From assembly GCA_937925755.1 (NCBI GenBank), contig CALAMX010000115.1, forward strand, positions 1 through 24,870: a stretch of 24,870 nucleotides of DNA, given 5' to 3'. The notes below the pieces were generated by a model. That model ran no database searches and was not told the origin of the DNA. It saw nothing but the letters and a program-made list of their open reading frames with translations. Position 1 is the first letter of the stretch. Each line of letters starts with the position of its first letter. Both the position numbers and the translations under genes were made by a program. Of this stretch, positions 8,842-18,000 are shown piece after piece. The DNA is from an uncultured Burkholderiales bacterium (GTDB taxonomy: Bacteria; Pseudomonadota; Gammaproteobacteria; Burkholderiales; Thiobacillaceae).

Positions 8842-9791
8842 GCAACGGTATCACCGTGGCCGAGCTCTACCGCGCGGCCTCGGAGCGCCTGCAGCTCGTC
8901 TGGCGCGCGGGCCGCGACGGCGGTGACCGCCTGCTCACCTCCGACAGCGTACAGAAACCTAGCCTGGCCCTGATCGGTCACTTGAACTTCGTGCATCCGA
9001 ACCGAGTGCAGGTGTTGGGCTGTGCGGAGATGGATTATTTGCGCCGGCTCTCGCCCGAGGACCTGCGCCAGGCCATCGACAACCTTTTCTCGGCCGAGTT
9101 GGCGGCGGTGGTGGTGGCCAACGGCGAGGCCGTGCCGGAACTCATGGTCGAGGCCGCGGAGCGCACCGCCACCCCGCTGTTCACCTCGCCCGAGCCCAGC
9201 CCCAATCTCATGCGCGTGCTCTCGCACATCATGAGCCAGGCCCTGGCCCCTTCGACCATGCTGCACGGTGTCTTCCTCGAGGTTTCCGGCCTGGGCGTGC
9301 TGATCACCGGCGACCCGGCCGTGGGCAAGAGTGAGCTCGCCCTCGAGCTCATCTCGCGCGGCCACCGGCTGGTGGCGGACGATGCCGTGGATATCTTCGC
9401 CGTCTCGCCCGATACCCTGGAGGGACGCTGCCCCGCGCTCCTGCAGGACTTCATGGAGGTGCGGGGCCTGGGAGTCATCAACGTGCGCCGTCTGTTCGGC
9501 GAGACCGCCGTCAAACACCGCAAAAACCTCAAGCTCATCATCAATCTCACCCCGGCTGAGCGCTGGGAGGAGATCGACCGCCTGGACATGCACGCCGAGG
9601 GGCGGGTCATCCTCGGTGTCGAAATTCCGGAGGTCCGCATCCCGGTGGCGGTCGGCCGTAACCTCGCGGTCCTGGTCGAGGTGGCAGTGCGCAACCACAT
9701 CCTCCGGCTGCGCGGCTTCAACGCCGCCAGTGAGTTCGCCGAACGGCAGCGGGCGGCCATCGCCGCTGCCGAAGCCGAACAGGCGGACTGA
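8838..9791 (+). CDS. hprK: HPr kinase/phosphorylase
   Basis: HprK phosphorylates and dephosphorylates a serine of HPr-like proteins. In proteobacteria it works with an incomplete, regulatory PTS. The 317-residue protein has an N-terminal HprK_N domain (to about 130) and a kinase domain with His143, Walker A GDPAVGKS (158-165), ADDA just after it and the family signature EVRGLGVINVRRLFG. I chose the GTG at 8838, which forms a GTGA overlap with the ptsN stop; a TTG at 8829 three codons upstream is an alternative. Purine-rich GAGG and GGAGG sequences lie just upstream. In many relatives rapZ follows, but here a Nudix gene does. Confidence 0.94.
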   Translation: MSNGITVAELYRAASERLQLVWRAGRDGGDRLLTSDSVQKPSLALIGHLNFVHPNRVQVLGCAEMDYLRRLSPEDLRQAIDNLFSAELAAVVVANGEAVPELMVEAAERTATPLFTSPEPSPNLMRVLSHIMSQALAPSTMLHGVFLEVSGLGVLITGDPAVGKSELALELISRGHRLVADDAVDIFAVSPDTLEGRCPALLQDFMEVRGLGVINVRRLFGETAVKHRKNLKLIINLTPAERWEEIDRLDMHAEGRVILGVEIPEVRIPVAVGRNLAVLVEVAVRNHILRLRGFNAASEFAERQRAAIAAAEAEQAD

Positions 9792-9877
9792 AGCGTACGC
9801 CAAGCCATGCCAAGCGGCGGCCGAAAGTTCTCGCGTCGGACGCCGTGCCCCGGTTCACGACCATGCCGGTCATTGGG

Positions 9878-9910
9878 TTGCTACCGCCACAGTTCCAGAC
9901 TGGCGGCAAC
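9878..9910 (+). terminator. Hairpin downstream of hprK
   Basis: GTTG plus CCGCCA (9878-9889, with a three-base bulge) pairs with TGGCGG plus CAAC (9901-9910) around an 11-base loop. It lies in the 223-base gap between hprK and the Nudix gene, where the long operon could end. There is no following T run, so a Rho-independent terminator is not proven. Confidence 0.3.
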
Positions 9911-9979
9911 ACACCGCCCCCTATTCTGACCATGTCGGCGGTCTCAGACACCTGTCATATGGTATGCGCATGCAGGGCT

Positions 9980-9985
9980 TATACT
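9980..9985 (+). promoter_or_regulatory. Candidate -10 box of the Nudix gene
   Basis: TATACT lies 29 bases before the ATG at 10015, leaving room for the GAGG ribosome site at 10002-10005. A CTGTCA at 9952-9957 resembles a -35 but the 22-base spacer is too long. The -10 alone is the support. Confidence 0.35.
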
Positions 9986-10014
9986 GTCAAGCCGAGTCAA
10001 CGAGGATTATTCCC

Positions 10015-10614
10015 ATGCGCGACTTCCTCCCCGCCAGCGGTCGTGATCTCAGCGAAGAGACCCTGAGCTCAGAGACGGTCTATGCCGGCCGGCTGTTGCA
10101 CGCGCGGCGGGACCGGGTGCGGCTGCCCAACGGCCGTGAGTCCACCCGGGAATACCTCGTGCATCCAGGGGCGGCGGTGGTGATCCCGCTGTTCGACAAC
10201 GGCGACGTGCTGTTGGAGCGCCAACATCGCTACCCTTTACACCGCGATTTCATCGAACTGCCTGCAGGCAAGTTCGACCCGCACGAGACGGAACTCGCCT
10301 GCGCGCAGCGGGAGCTTAAAGAAGAGACCGGCTTCATCGCGGACGAATGGCACTATCTCGCCACCTTCTATCCCTGTATCGGCTACTCGAACGAGCGGCT
10401 CGTCTTCTTCCTGGCGCGGGGCTTGAGGCAAGTCGGCGATGGTCCCGACCACGACGAGTTCCTGGAGATCCTGCGCGTGCCCTGGCAGGAGGCGCTTGCC
10501 ATGATTGGCGATGGCCGGATCTGCGAGGGTAAGACGGTGATGGGGCTGCTGTGGCTTGCGCGCTACCAGCCAGAGGCGACCGTTGCTTGTCAAGCCCGGT
10601 CCAGCGCGCGGTAG
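10015..10614 (+). CDS. Nudix hydrolase, ADP-ribose pyrophosphatase-like
   Basis: This 199-residue protein contains a complete Nudix box starting at Gly85: G-x5-E91, then R99-E100-L and E103-E104-x-G106. That is the catalytic Mg2+-binding signature for cleaving nucleoside diphosphates linked to another group. The N-terminal part (YLVHPGAAVVIPLF, then LLERQHRYP...IELPAGK) matches the ADP-ribose pyrophosphatase (NudF-type) subgroup, so ADP-ribose hydrolysis to AMP and ribose 5-phosphate is the likely reaction. The ATG at 10015 follows a GAGG at good distance; the open frame extends upstream across hprK in another frame and is not coding there. The last ~12 residues are basic and poorly conserved. 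The substrate is inferred. Confidence 0.88.
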   Translation: MRDFLPASGRDLSEETLSSETVYAGRLLHARRDRVRLPNGRESTREYLVHPGAAVVIPLFDNGDVLLERQHRYPLHRDFIELPAGKFDPHETELACAQRELKEETGFIADEWHYLATFYPCIGYSNERLVFFLARGLRQVGDGPDHDEFLEILRVPWQEALAMIGDGRICEGKTVMGLLWLARYQPEATVACQARSSAR

Positions 10615-10667
10615 GGGCCATCGGATGCTGTGCCCATCCCATTGACTACGCGGTCTGGAGGTTTCTC

Positions 10668-13454
10668 GTGAGCAAGAAGTGGGTCTATGCCTTCACCGAA
10701 GGCGACGGCAAGAACAAACATCTGCTGGGTGGCAAGGGCGCCAATCTGTGCGAGATGACGCAGATTGGGCTCAATGTCCCGCCCGGCTTCGTCATCACCA
10801 CCGAGGCCTGCCTGGCCTATCTGGACGACCCGGAGCGGCGGCTACCCGAGGGGGTGATGGAGCAGGTACGGCTGCACATGGCGGCGGTGGAGGCGAAGAC
10901 CGGCAAGACCTTCGGCGGGCGCGTCAACCCCCTGCTGGTTTCGGTGCGTTCAGGGTCGGCGCTGTCCATGCCCGGCATGATGGACACCATCCTCAATCTG
11001 GGTTTGAACCGTGAGACGCTGAAGGGGCTGATCGAGCAGACCGGCAACGAGCGCTTCGGCTACGACGCCTATCGGCGCTTCATCCAACTGTTCGGCAAGG
11101 TGGCCCTGGGCGTGCCGGAAGAGGCGTTCGATAGCGAATTCGAGGCGGTGAAACAGGCCGCCGGGGTCAAGCACGACCTGGGGCTCAATGCTGGCCATCT
11201 GGCCGAGATCGCCGAACGTTTCCTGGCCGTCGTGGAGCGGGTGACCGGCAAGCCCTTCCCGGCGGACCCATATGAGCAACTCATGATCGCCATTCGCGCA
11301 GTGTTCAATTCCTGGATGGGCAAGCGCGCGGTGGATTACCGGCGCGAGTTCAAGATCACCCCGGAGATGGCCAACGGCACGGCGGTCAACGTGGTGGCCA
11401 TGGTCTTCGGCAACATGGGCGACGAAGGCGAGAACTGGAGCGCCACCGGCGTGGGCTTCACGCGCGATCCGGCCACCGGGGAGAACGTCTTGTACGGCGA
11501 GTATCTCACCAATGCGCAGGGCGAGGACGTGGTGGCCGGTATCCGCACACCCAAGCCGCTGGCGGAACTCAAGCACGAGCGGCCGGACATCTATCAACAA
11601 CTGGTCGAGCTGAGAAACCGCCTGGAGGCGCACTACAAGGAGGTGCAGGACTTCGAGTTCACCGTCGAGCGCGGCGTGCTCTACGTGCTGCAGACGCGCA
11701 ACGGCAAGATGAACGCGCAGGCCTTGGTGCGTAGCTCGGTGGAGATGGTCCAGGAGGGACTGATCGATCGCCGCCAGGCCTTGATGCGCATCCAGCCGGA
11801 GATGCTGGAGCAGCTCCTGTTCCCGCGCCTCGACCCCAAGGCCCGTGCGCGGGCGGTGGCGCGCGGCCTACCCGCCTCGCCGGGGGCGGCCTCGGGCGTG
11901 GCGGTGTTCGACGCCGACCGCGCCGAGAAGCGTGGGCGCGCTGGCGAGCGGGTGATCCTGGTGCGCGAGGAGACCAAGCCCGAGGACATCCATGGCTTCT
12001 TCGCGAGCCAAGGCATCCTCACCAGCCGCGGTGGCAAGACCAGCCACGCCGCGGTGGTGGCGCGTGGCATGGGCAAGCCCTGCGTGGCCGGCGCCGAGGG
12101 TATCCACGTCGATGTACGCATGCGCCAGGCCGTGGTGGGGGAACACGTGATCCACGAGGGCGACCTGATCACCATCGACGGCACCACTGGCAACGTCTAC
12201 CTCGGCGAGGTACCGATGATCGAGGCGGAATTCTCGCCCGAGCTCAAGACCCTGCTCGCCTGGGCCGACGAGATGGCGCGGCTCAAGGTCATGGCCAACG
12301 CCGACACCCCAAGGGATGCCGAGCGGGCGCTCAAGTATGGTGCCATGGGTATCGGGCTTTGCCGCACCGAGCGCATGTTCAACGCCGTCGAGCGCCTGCC
12401 CATCGTCATCGAGATGATCGTCGCCGAGACCCCGGCCGACCGCCAGGCGGCGTTGAACCGCCTGTTGCCCATTCAGCGTGAGGACTTCAAGGCCATCTTC
12501 CGGGTCATGGCACCGCGGCCGGTGACCGTGCGGCTGCTCGACCCGCCCATCCACGAGTTTCTGCCCAGCGAACAGCAGCTCGTCGAGGAGATCGCCACCC
12601 TGCGCCACCTGGCCGACACCGTGCGCGGCATGCACGTGCTGGCCGAGGCCGCCGAATTCATGTCACGTTTGAGCGGCGAGCACCCGCAGGTGCAGAGGCT
12701 GGCCGACCCGGCCCTGGTGAACGAGGCCATCCGCAAGAAGGAGGCCATGTTGAAGAAGGTGCGCATGCTGCACGAGGTCAACCCCATGCTGGGCCATCGT
12801 GGCGTGCGCCTGGGACTGACCTTCCCCGAGATCTACGCCATGCAGATCCGCGCCATCCTGGAGGCGGCTGCGGAGTGTCAGAAGGAAGGTCTAGAAGTCC
12901 ACCCCGAGATCATGGTGCCGCAGGTCTGCACCGCGCAGGAATTGAAGCGAGTCAAGGCCTGGGTGGAGGAGATCCGCGCCGAGGTCGAAACGGCGCATGG
13001 CGTGAAGCTCGACTTCAAGTTCGGCTCCATGCTGGAGGTGGTGCGCGCCTGTCTCAGGGCGGAGAGCCTGGCCGAGGAGGCCGAGTTCTTCTCCTTCGGC
13101 ACCAATGATCTGACGCAGGCCACCTTCTCCTTCTCACGCGAGGACGCCGAGAACAAGTTCCTGCCCATGTACAACCAAAACAAGATCCTCCAAGACAACC
13201 CCTTCGAGGTTTTGGACGTCAAAGGGGTGGGCAAGCTCATGAACCTGGCCGTGCAGTGGGGGCGCAGCACGCGGCCGGACATGAAGGTGGGAATCTGCGG
13301 CGAGCACGGTGGGCATCCCGCCTCGATCCGTTTTTGTCACCAGATCGGTCTCAGCTATGTCTCCTGCTCTGCCCCGCGCGTACCCATCGCTCGCCTGGCG
13401 GCAGCGCATGCCGCCATCCTCGAAGGCGAGGCGGCGGTGGACCGGGCGGTCTGA
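10668..13454 (+). CDS. ppdK: Pyruvate, phosphate dikinase
   Basis: PPDK interconverts pyruvate, ATP and phosphate with phosphoenolpyruvate, AMP and diphosphate, linking glycolysis and gluconeogenesis. The 928-residue protein has the N-terminal nucleotide-binding domain (GGKGANLCEMT and the later SVRSGSALSMPGMMDTILN). The phosphohistidine domain has His460 in GGKTSHAAVVARG. The C-terminal PEP/pyruvate barrel has SFGTNDLTQ and the catalytic Cys877 in GICGEHGG. The GTG start at 10668 has a GGAGG ribosome site and agrees with the family N-terminus. It begins 53 bases after the Nudix gene and may be cotranscribed. No PPDK regulatory kinase gene is adjacent. Confidence 0.96.
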   Translation: MSKKWVYAFTEGDGKNKHLLGGKGANLCEMTQIGLNVPPGFVITTEACLAYLDDPERRLPEGVMEQVRLHMAAVEAKTGKTFGGRVNPLLVSVRSGSALSMPGMMDTILNLGLNRETLKGLIEQTGNERFGYDAYRRFIQLFGKVALGVPEEAFDSEFEAVKQAAGVKHDLGLNAGHLAEIAERFLAVVERVTGKPFPADPYEQLMIAIRAVFNSWMGKRAVDYRREFKITPEMANGTAVNVVAMVFGNMGDEGENWSATGVGFTRDPATGENVLYGEYLTNAQGEDVVAGIRTPKPLAELKHERPDIYQQLVELRNRLEAHYKEVQDFEFTVERGVLYVLQTRNGKMNAQALVRSSVEMVQEGLIDRRQALMRIQPEMLEQLLFPRLDPKARARAVARGLPASPGAASGVAVFDADRAEKRGRAGERVILVREETKPEDIHGFFASQGILTSRGGKTSHAAVVARGMGKPCVAGAEGIHVDVRMRQAVVGEHVIHEGDLITIDGTTGNVYLGEVPMIEAEFSPELKTLLAWADEMARLKVMANADTPRDAERALKYGAMGIGLCRTERMFNAVERLPIVIEMIVAETPADRQAALNRLLPIQREDFKAIFRVMAPRPVTVRLLDPPIHEFLPSEQQLVEEIATLRHLADTVRGMHVLAEAAEFMSRLSGEHPQVQRLADPALVNEAIRKKEAMLKKVRMLHEVNPMLGHRGVRLGLTFPEIYAMQIRAILEAAAECQKEGLEVHPEIMVPQVCTAQELKRVKAWVEEIRAEVETAHGVKLDFKFGSMLEVVRACLRAESLAEEAEFFSFGTNDLTQATFSFSREDAENKFLPMYNQNKILQDNPFEVLDVKGVGKLMNLAVQWGRSTRPDMKVGICGEHGGHPASIRFCHQIGLSYVSCSAPRVPIARLAAAHAAILEGEAAVDRAV

Positions 13455-13883
13455 ACCCGTCGGCGCGGCAGCGTCGAAGCGGCGTTTCCGAGCAGTGCCC
13501 GGTAGGCCACCAGGACGCAGCCCACCAAGGCGAGCGCTGGGTTGACCCGCACGCCGCCATGCACCGGCAGCCCGAAGGGACTTCATGCGCCCTAGACGAG
13601 CGCATGACCCGGCGATATTGGCGCACCGACAGGCGCAGAGTCGCCACGCCGGGCAAGGTGAAGACCATGCCGATGAGCCGGATGGCGCTGCGCGGCATAG
13701 GCTCGACCTGTTGGCGCATGACCCGCGCAGGGAGAGGCCGAAGCTCGACCAAGAAACCGAAGTTCTCGAGCCCCACGGCGGTGCGGTTCCAGGCAAGCAG
13801 GGTACGCTCGGCAACCAACAGTCTGCGCGGATCATCCAGGTCGGGTATGACTTTGCGCTGCCGAGAAGAGACGTCTGGTGCAA
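13355..13883 (-). pseudogene. Frameshifted DUF202 (YidH-like) membrane protein
   Basis: On the minus strand one frame reads DDPRRLLVAERTLLAWNRTAVG at about 13850-13780, split around the signature AERTLLAW-RTA of DUF202 proteins, which are small three-helix membrane proteins of unknown function. The same frame continues with a second hydrophobic segment ending LSVRQYRRVMRS. The expected third helix, VNPALALVGCVLVAY, lies in a different frame (13481-13564). In addition, the expected FGLSLR after GFLVE appears out of frame near 13750, so there are probably two further compensating indels. The 3' end overlaps the ppdK end. I call it a decayed gene. Sequencing error could produce the same picture. 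Confidence 0.65.
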
Positions 13884-14119
13884 AGCTTCCCCGCGGTGAG
13901 GCGGCTCGCCGACTGGGTGGCGGCCTTAGGCTGCACGGGCAGTCGTGGCACGCACGCATGGCGGGGCGCTCGAGCGACGCGCCCTGCCGCGTAGCGAGTA
14001 GGCGGCGATCGTCTTGCCGTTGGCGATTTAAGGATGACGACTGGTCATCATGCAGGTCTGCGACAGACGATCGACGTTGACCCCGTTCGGCGCGACAGCC
14101 TGGCCAACCCACCGGGTTG
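13884..14119. other. Non-coding stretch downstream of the coiled-coil gene
   Basis: Together with the DUF202 remnant this fills the 665-base gap after ppdK. I see no intact gene. The only structure is the 6-bp inverted repeat GATGAC/GTCATC with a five-base loop at 14033-14049. It has no T run and may be chance. Confidence 0.4.
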
Positions 14120-14629
14120 TCATGCCGCCAGCCGTTTCTCCAGGCCCTGCACCCGCCGTTCGAGATGTTCGAGGTGCCGCTTGATCTCTTGCTGCTCGGT
14201 GCGCAGCACATAGCGTTCCTCGAAGCGGTCGAGACGGGCGTTGAGCTGGTCGAAGCGCACCTGCACGTCACTCGCCAGAGCCTCGATACGCCGGGTGGTC
14301 TCCAGGTAATGCTGATCGGCACGGTTCCGTACGTCGTCGATGCGCTTCAACAGGTCCGCATGCAAGGCGTCCATGCGTTTGTTACTGTCATCGATGCGTT
14401 TGATCACATCGGCATGGATGGCGTCAATGCGCTTGTTGGTCTCATCGATGCGTTTGTTGGTTTCATCTATACGGCGGCTCTGGTCGGCCAGATGCAGGTT
14501 GATGTCGTCCAGCCGCTTGTTGATGCCACTGACCTGTCCGCGCAGCTCGGCCATCTCCAGATGGAGTTTCTCGAACTCGGGGATGAGCCAGTCCTGCAGG
14601 GCCTTTTTGAGGGTATCCGCAACTTCCAT
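14120..14629 (-). CDS. Coiled-coil protein of unknown function
   Basis: I do not recognise a named family. The predicted soluble protein is 169 residues long, almost wholly helical and strongly charged. After a short start (MEVADTLKKALQDWLIPEF) it is a continuous coiled coil. RIDETNK occurs twice in tandem (53-66). Two 18-residue units then follow (67-84 and 85-102) sharing 11 identical positions, such as D-A-x-H-A-D and K-R-I-D-D. There is no signal peptide or membrane segment and no cysteine. The ATG at 14629 is chosen; a GTG at 14650 with an AGGA ribosome site would add seven residues. A TATACT box lies just upstream. It could be a structural or multimerising adaptor; no function follows from its surroundings. 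Confidence 0.7.
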   Translation of the reverse strand: MEVADTLKKALQDWLIPEFEKLHLEMAELRGQVSGINKRLDDINLHLADQSRRIDETNKRIDETNKRIDAIHADVIKRIDDSNKRMDALHADLLKRIDDVRNRADQHYLETTRRIEALASDVQVRFDQLNARLDRFEERYVLRTEQQEIKRHLEHLERRVQGLEKRLAA

Positions 14630-14663
14630 GCCGTGTCGTCCGATCAGCACATTTGTCCTGCTG

Positions 14664-14669
14664 AGTATA
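14664..14669 (-). promoter_or_regulatory. Candidate -10 box of the coiled-coil gene
   Basis: Read on the minus strand this is TATACT, 34 bases before the ATG at 14629. No matching -35 hexamer is visible. The distance suits transcription starting about 28 bases before that ATG, and argues against the GTG start at 14650. Confidence 0.3.
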
Positions 14670-14792
14670 GCGCAGCGCGGTAATCAGTGCGGGGGGCGGT
14701 TTCAACGCCGCGGATGGGCCGGGTCGGGAGGCCTGCCGGCAGTTGGCACCTCAACACGCCCGACACCGAGCAGGACAAGACGTAGCAGCGCC

Positions 14793-14954
14793 GCTAGGGA
14801 AGCCCTGCATAACCCCGCGAGCGAGACGCAGCGCGAGCCGCGGGACACAACATGCGGTCAGGCGTGGAAGCCTAAGCGAAAGTGAGCGGCCGAAGCCAAG
14901 ACCGCGCAATTGAGCCGAGCGCCCGCGCTGTCCGTTATGCAGAGCTCCCCTGGC
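14793..14954. mobile_element. Putative MITE or insertion-sequence remnant
   Basis: A 162-base element is bounded by 21-bp inverted ends with 18 matching positions. The left end (14793-14813) contains CCTGCATAAC and the right end (14934-14954) contains GTTATGCAG. The inner ten bases of the ends are nearly perfect. The 120-base interior has no open frame of note and no transposase. It lies in the 457-base gene-free gap between two divergent genes. No clear target-site duplication is seen. The ends resemble terminal repeats of IS5-like elements in general style, but I cannot name the parent. Confidence 0.5.
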
Positions 14955-15086
14955 TTGCCAGTGGGTAAACTTATCAGCAGGCCGCTCAAGACACGCCTTG
15001 GGACCGGCCGTGTTACGACGCGCTGTAACCGAAAAGGGCGTGGTATGCGCTAGATTGATAAGGTCATATTTCGTGTTTGGACAGCG
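14955..15086 (+). promoter_or_regulatory. Leader region of the P-type ATPase operon
   Basis: This must contain the promoter of the ATPase-metK-like pair. A 5-bp inverted repeat GTTAC/GTAAC lies at 15012-15029. CATATT at 15065-15070 is a possible -10, without a good -35. The segment GTGTTACGACGCG (15010-15022) resembles GTGTTACAACCGCG in the spacer at 19791-19804 of the opposing operon, which may hint at a shared regulator. No obvious ribosome site precedes the ATG. Confidence 0.3.
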
Positions 15087-18000
15087 ATGGATGAGGCAGC
15101 GGCGCGCGTCGGCATCGAGGTCGTGCATGCCCAGGTGCCAGGGCGGGCGCGGCTGCGGCTGCGTGGGCTCTACCGTGACGAGGCGGCCTGTCAGCGGGTG
15201 CGCGACGCGTTGGCAGCGAGCGAGACGGTCCGGCTCGAATCGATCAGCAGCCTGACCGGCACACTCCTGCTGCGTTACCCGCCGGAGCAGTCGATCGAGG
15301 GACTCATCCAGGGTTTGGCCGCCTCGCTCAGTGGCCTGATCGAGGCGCATGCCGCGCCCGAGCCGAATTCGCTGCGCCGCCTGGCCAATCCCAGGCTGCC
15401 GCCACGCAAGGCGGCTCAGGAGGTCAGCGCCCCGGCGCGCCAGAAGTCGTCGGCACCATCCAACTCGGCCGCACCGGCGGCCGCGCGCAGCGCGAGCCGC
15501 TGGCATGTCATGTCTGCGGCCGAGGTCTTGGCGCAGCATCAGGTCGACGTCGGGCGGGGCTTGGATGCCGCACGGGTGGCCGAACGCAGGGCACGCTATG
15601 GCCCCAACGTTTTGCCGCAGGCTCAGCGCCGTTCCGCCCTGGCGATCTTCCTGGGCCAGTTCGACAGCCTGCCAGTGCTGCTGCTGGGGGCCTCGGCACT
15701 ACTCTCGGCGGCCACCGGGGGGCTCGCCGATGCCGCCGTGATCCTCGGCGTGGTGCTGATCAACGCCGGCATCGGGTACGCCACCGAGAGTCAGGCCGAA
15801 CGCATCATCGACACCCTCACCGCTGCCCCCAGACCACCGGTGCCGGTGCTGCGGGAGGGCAAGGTGGCGCAGGTGGCCGCCGCAGAGGTCGTGCCCGGCG
15901 ACATCGTACTGCTGACCCCCGGCTGCCTGGTGCCGGCCGACGCCCGCGTGGTGCATGCGCGTGAGCTCAGGGTGGACGAGTCGGCGCTCACCGGCGAGAG
16001 TCTGCCGGTGGCCAAGACGGCGCAGGCACTCACTAGCGAGGCGTTGCCCCTGGCCGAGCGCAACAACATGGTCTACATGGGCACGGCGGTCACCGGCGGC
16101 AGTGCCGTGGCGGTGGTGGTGGCGACGGGGGCGGCCACCGAGCTGGGCCTGATCCAGGCCCTGGTGGGCGAGACGCGCCCGCCCGAGACCCCCATGCAGC
16201 GCCAGCTCGACCGCCTGGGTAACCAGCTCGTCTGGTTGTCGCTCGCCATCTGCGGCGGGGTGTTCCTGGTCGGGCTGGGGCGCGGCTATGGCTTCTTGCC
16301 CATGCTGCGGGCCGCCATCTCGCTCGCCGTGGCGGCCGTGCCAGAGGGGCTGCCCACCGTGGCCACCACCACGCTGGCCCTGGGGCTGCGTGACATGCGC
16401 CGCCAACACGTGCTCATCCGCCGGCTCTCCGCGGTGGAGACCCTCGGCTCGGTCCAGGTCATCTGTCTGGACAAAACCGGCACGCTTACGCAAAACCGCA
16501 TGGCCGTGCTGGCGGTCTGGGTCGGTGGCGAGCGGCTCGCCGTGCGCGACGGGGTGTTCATCGCCGCGCGCGGCCGCGTGCAGCCGGCCGACAGCCCGGC
16601 CTTGCAGCAGTTGCTGCAGGTGGCCGTACTGTGCAATGAAAGCCGTATCAATGGTGGCACGACCACGCTCAGTCTAGACGGTACGGCGACGGAGAACGCC
16701 CTGCTGGCGATGGCGGTGGCTGCCGGGATGGACGTCTCCGCCGTGCGTGCAAGCCACCCGCTCATCAAAACCCAGTACCGCAGCGAAGGGCGCGCCTGGA
16801 TGGCGACCTGGCACACCACGCCAGAGGGCGGGCAGCTCGTTGCCGTCAAGGGCAGCCCGGAGCAGGTCCTCGCCCTCTGCCGCTGGGTGCAGGCCGATGG
16901 CACGCTCGCCGAGGTCACACCCGAGTACCGCGATCAAGTGCGCATGGAAAACGAGCGCATGGCCGGCGAGGCCTTGCGCGTGTTGGGCTTCGCCTACGGC
17001 CGCAGCAATAGTGACCTCGAGGCCGATGGTCTGGTGTGGCTGGGACTGGCCGGCATGGCAGACCCGATCCGTGCCGGCACGCGCGAACTGATTACGCTCT
17101 TCCATCAGGCCGGCATCAAGACGGTGATGATCACCGGTGACCAGAGCGCCACCGCCTACGCCATCGGCAAGCAACTCGACCTTTCCGGCGGCGAGGAGTT
17201 GGAGATCCTCGACTCCACCCGCATCGAGGCGATCGACCCAGAACTCCTCTCGGCCCTGGCCGAGCGAGTGGAGATCTTCTCGCGTGTGAGCCCCGCCCAC
17301 AAGCTGCAGATCGTCCAGGCCCTGCAACGCGCCGGACGGGTGGTGGCGATGACCGGCGACGGCATCAATGACGGTCCGGCGCTCAAGGCGGCCGACATCG
17401 GCGTGGCCATGGGTGCCGGCGGCACCGAGGTGGCGCGCAGCGTGGCCGACGTGGTGCTGGAGGACGACGAGCTGCAGACCATGATCCTAGCGGTGGCGCA
17501 GGGCCGCACCATTTACGCCAACATCCGCAAGTCCATCCATTACCTGGTCTCGTCCAATCTGAGCGAGATCGGGCTCACCTTCACCGCCATCGCGGCGGGC
17601 ATGGGCCAGCCACTCAACACCATGCAGTTGCTGTGGATCAATCTGCTCACCGACGTCTTCCCCGCCCTCGCCCTGTCTCTTGAACCCCCCGAGCCCGACG
17701 TGCTCAGACGACCGCCACGCGATCCGCAGGAGCCCATCATCCGCCGCCAGGACCTCGGCCGCTATGGCCTAGAGGCGGCGGCGCTCACCGCCGGCAGTCT
17801 TGCCGCCTATGGCTACGGCCTCATGCGTTACGGTCCGGGACCACAGGCAGGGACCCTGGCCTTCATGACCTTGACCATGAGTCAGTTGTTGCATGCCCTG
17901 TCCTGCCGTTCGGACACCCACGGCCTGTTCAGCCGCGAGCGCCTGCCGGAGAACCGCTGGCTCACCGCCGCCGTGGCCGGCTCGGCCTTCTTGCAGGCGA

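Noticed and set aside
9845..9951. Possible small RNA or tRNA gene between hprK and the Nudix gene
   Set aside because: No cloverleaf, T-loop motif or CCA end could be found; only one bulged hairpin is present.
13256..14080. A 274-codon plus-strand open frame overlapping the end of ppdK and continuing past it
   Set aside because: It is antisense to the DUF202 remnant, its residues are Arg/Ser/Pro-rich without any family pattern, and its start lies inside ppdK.
14751..15539. A 262-codon minus-strand open frame upstream of and across the ATPase start
   Set aside because: It is the complement of the ATPase N-terminus and of the MITE-like element. GC-rich DNA gives such frames, and no family signature is visible.
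15699..16493. Long minus-strand open frames within the ATPase gene, and similar ones in kefB-like, ppdK and hprK
   Set aside because: They lie fully opposite strongly conserved genes and have the His/Gln/Arg-rich composition typical of GC-rich shadow frames.
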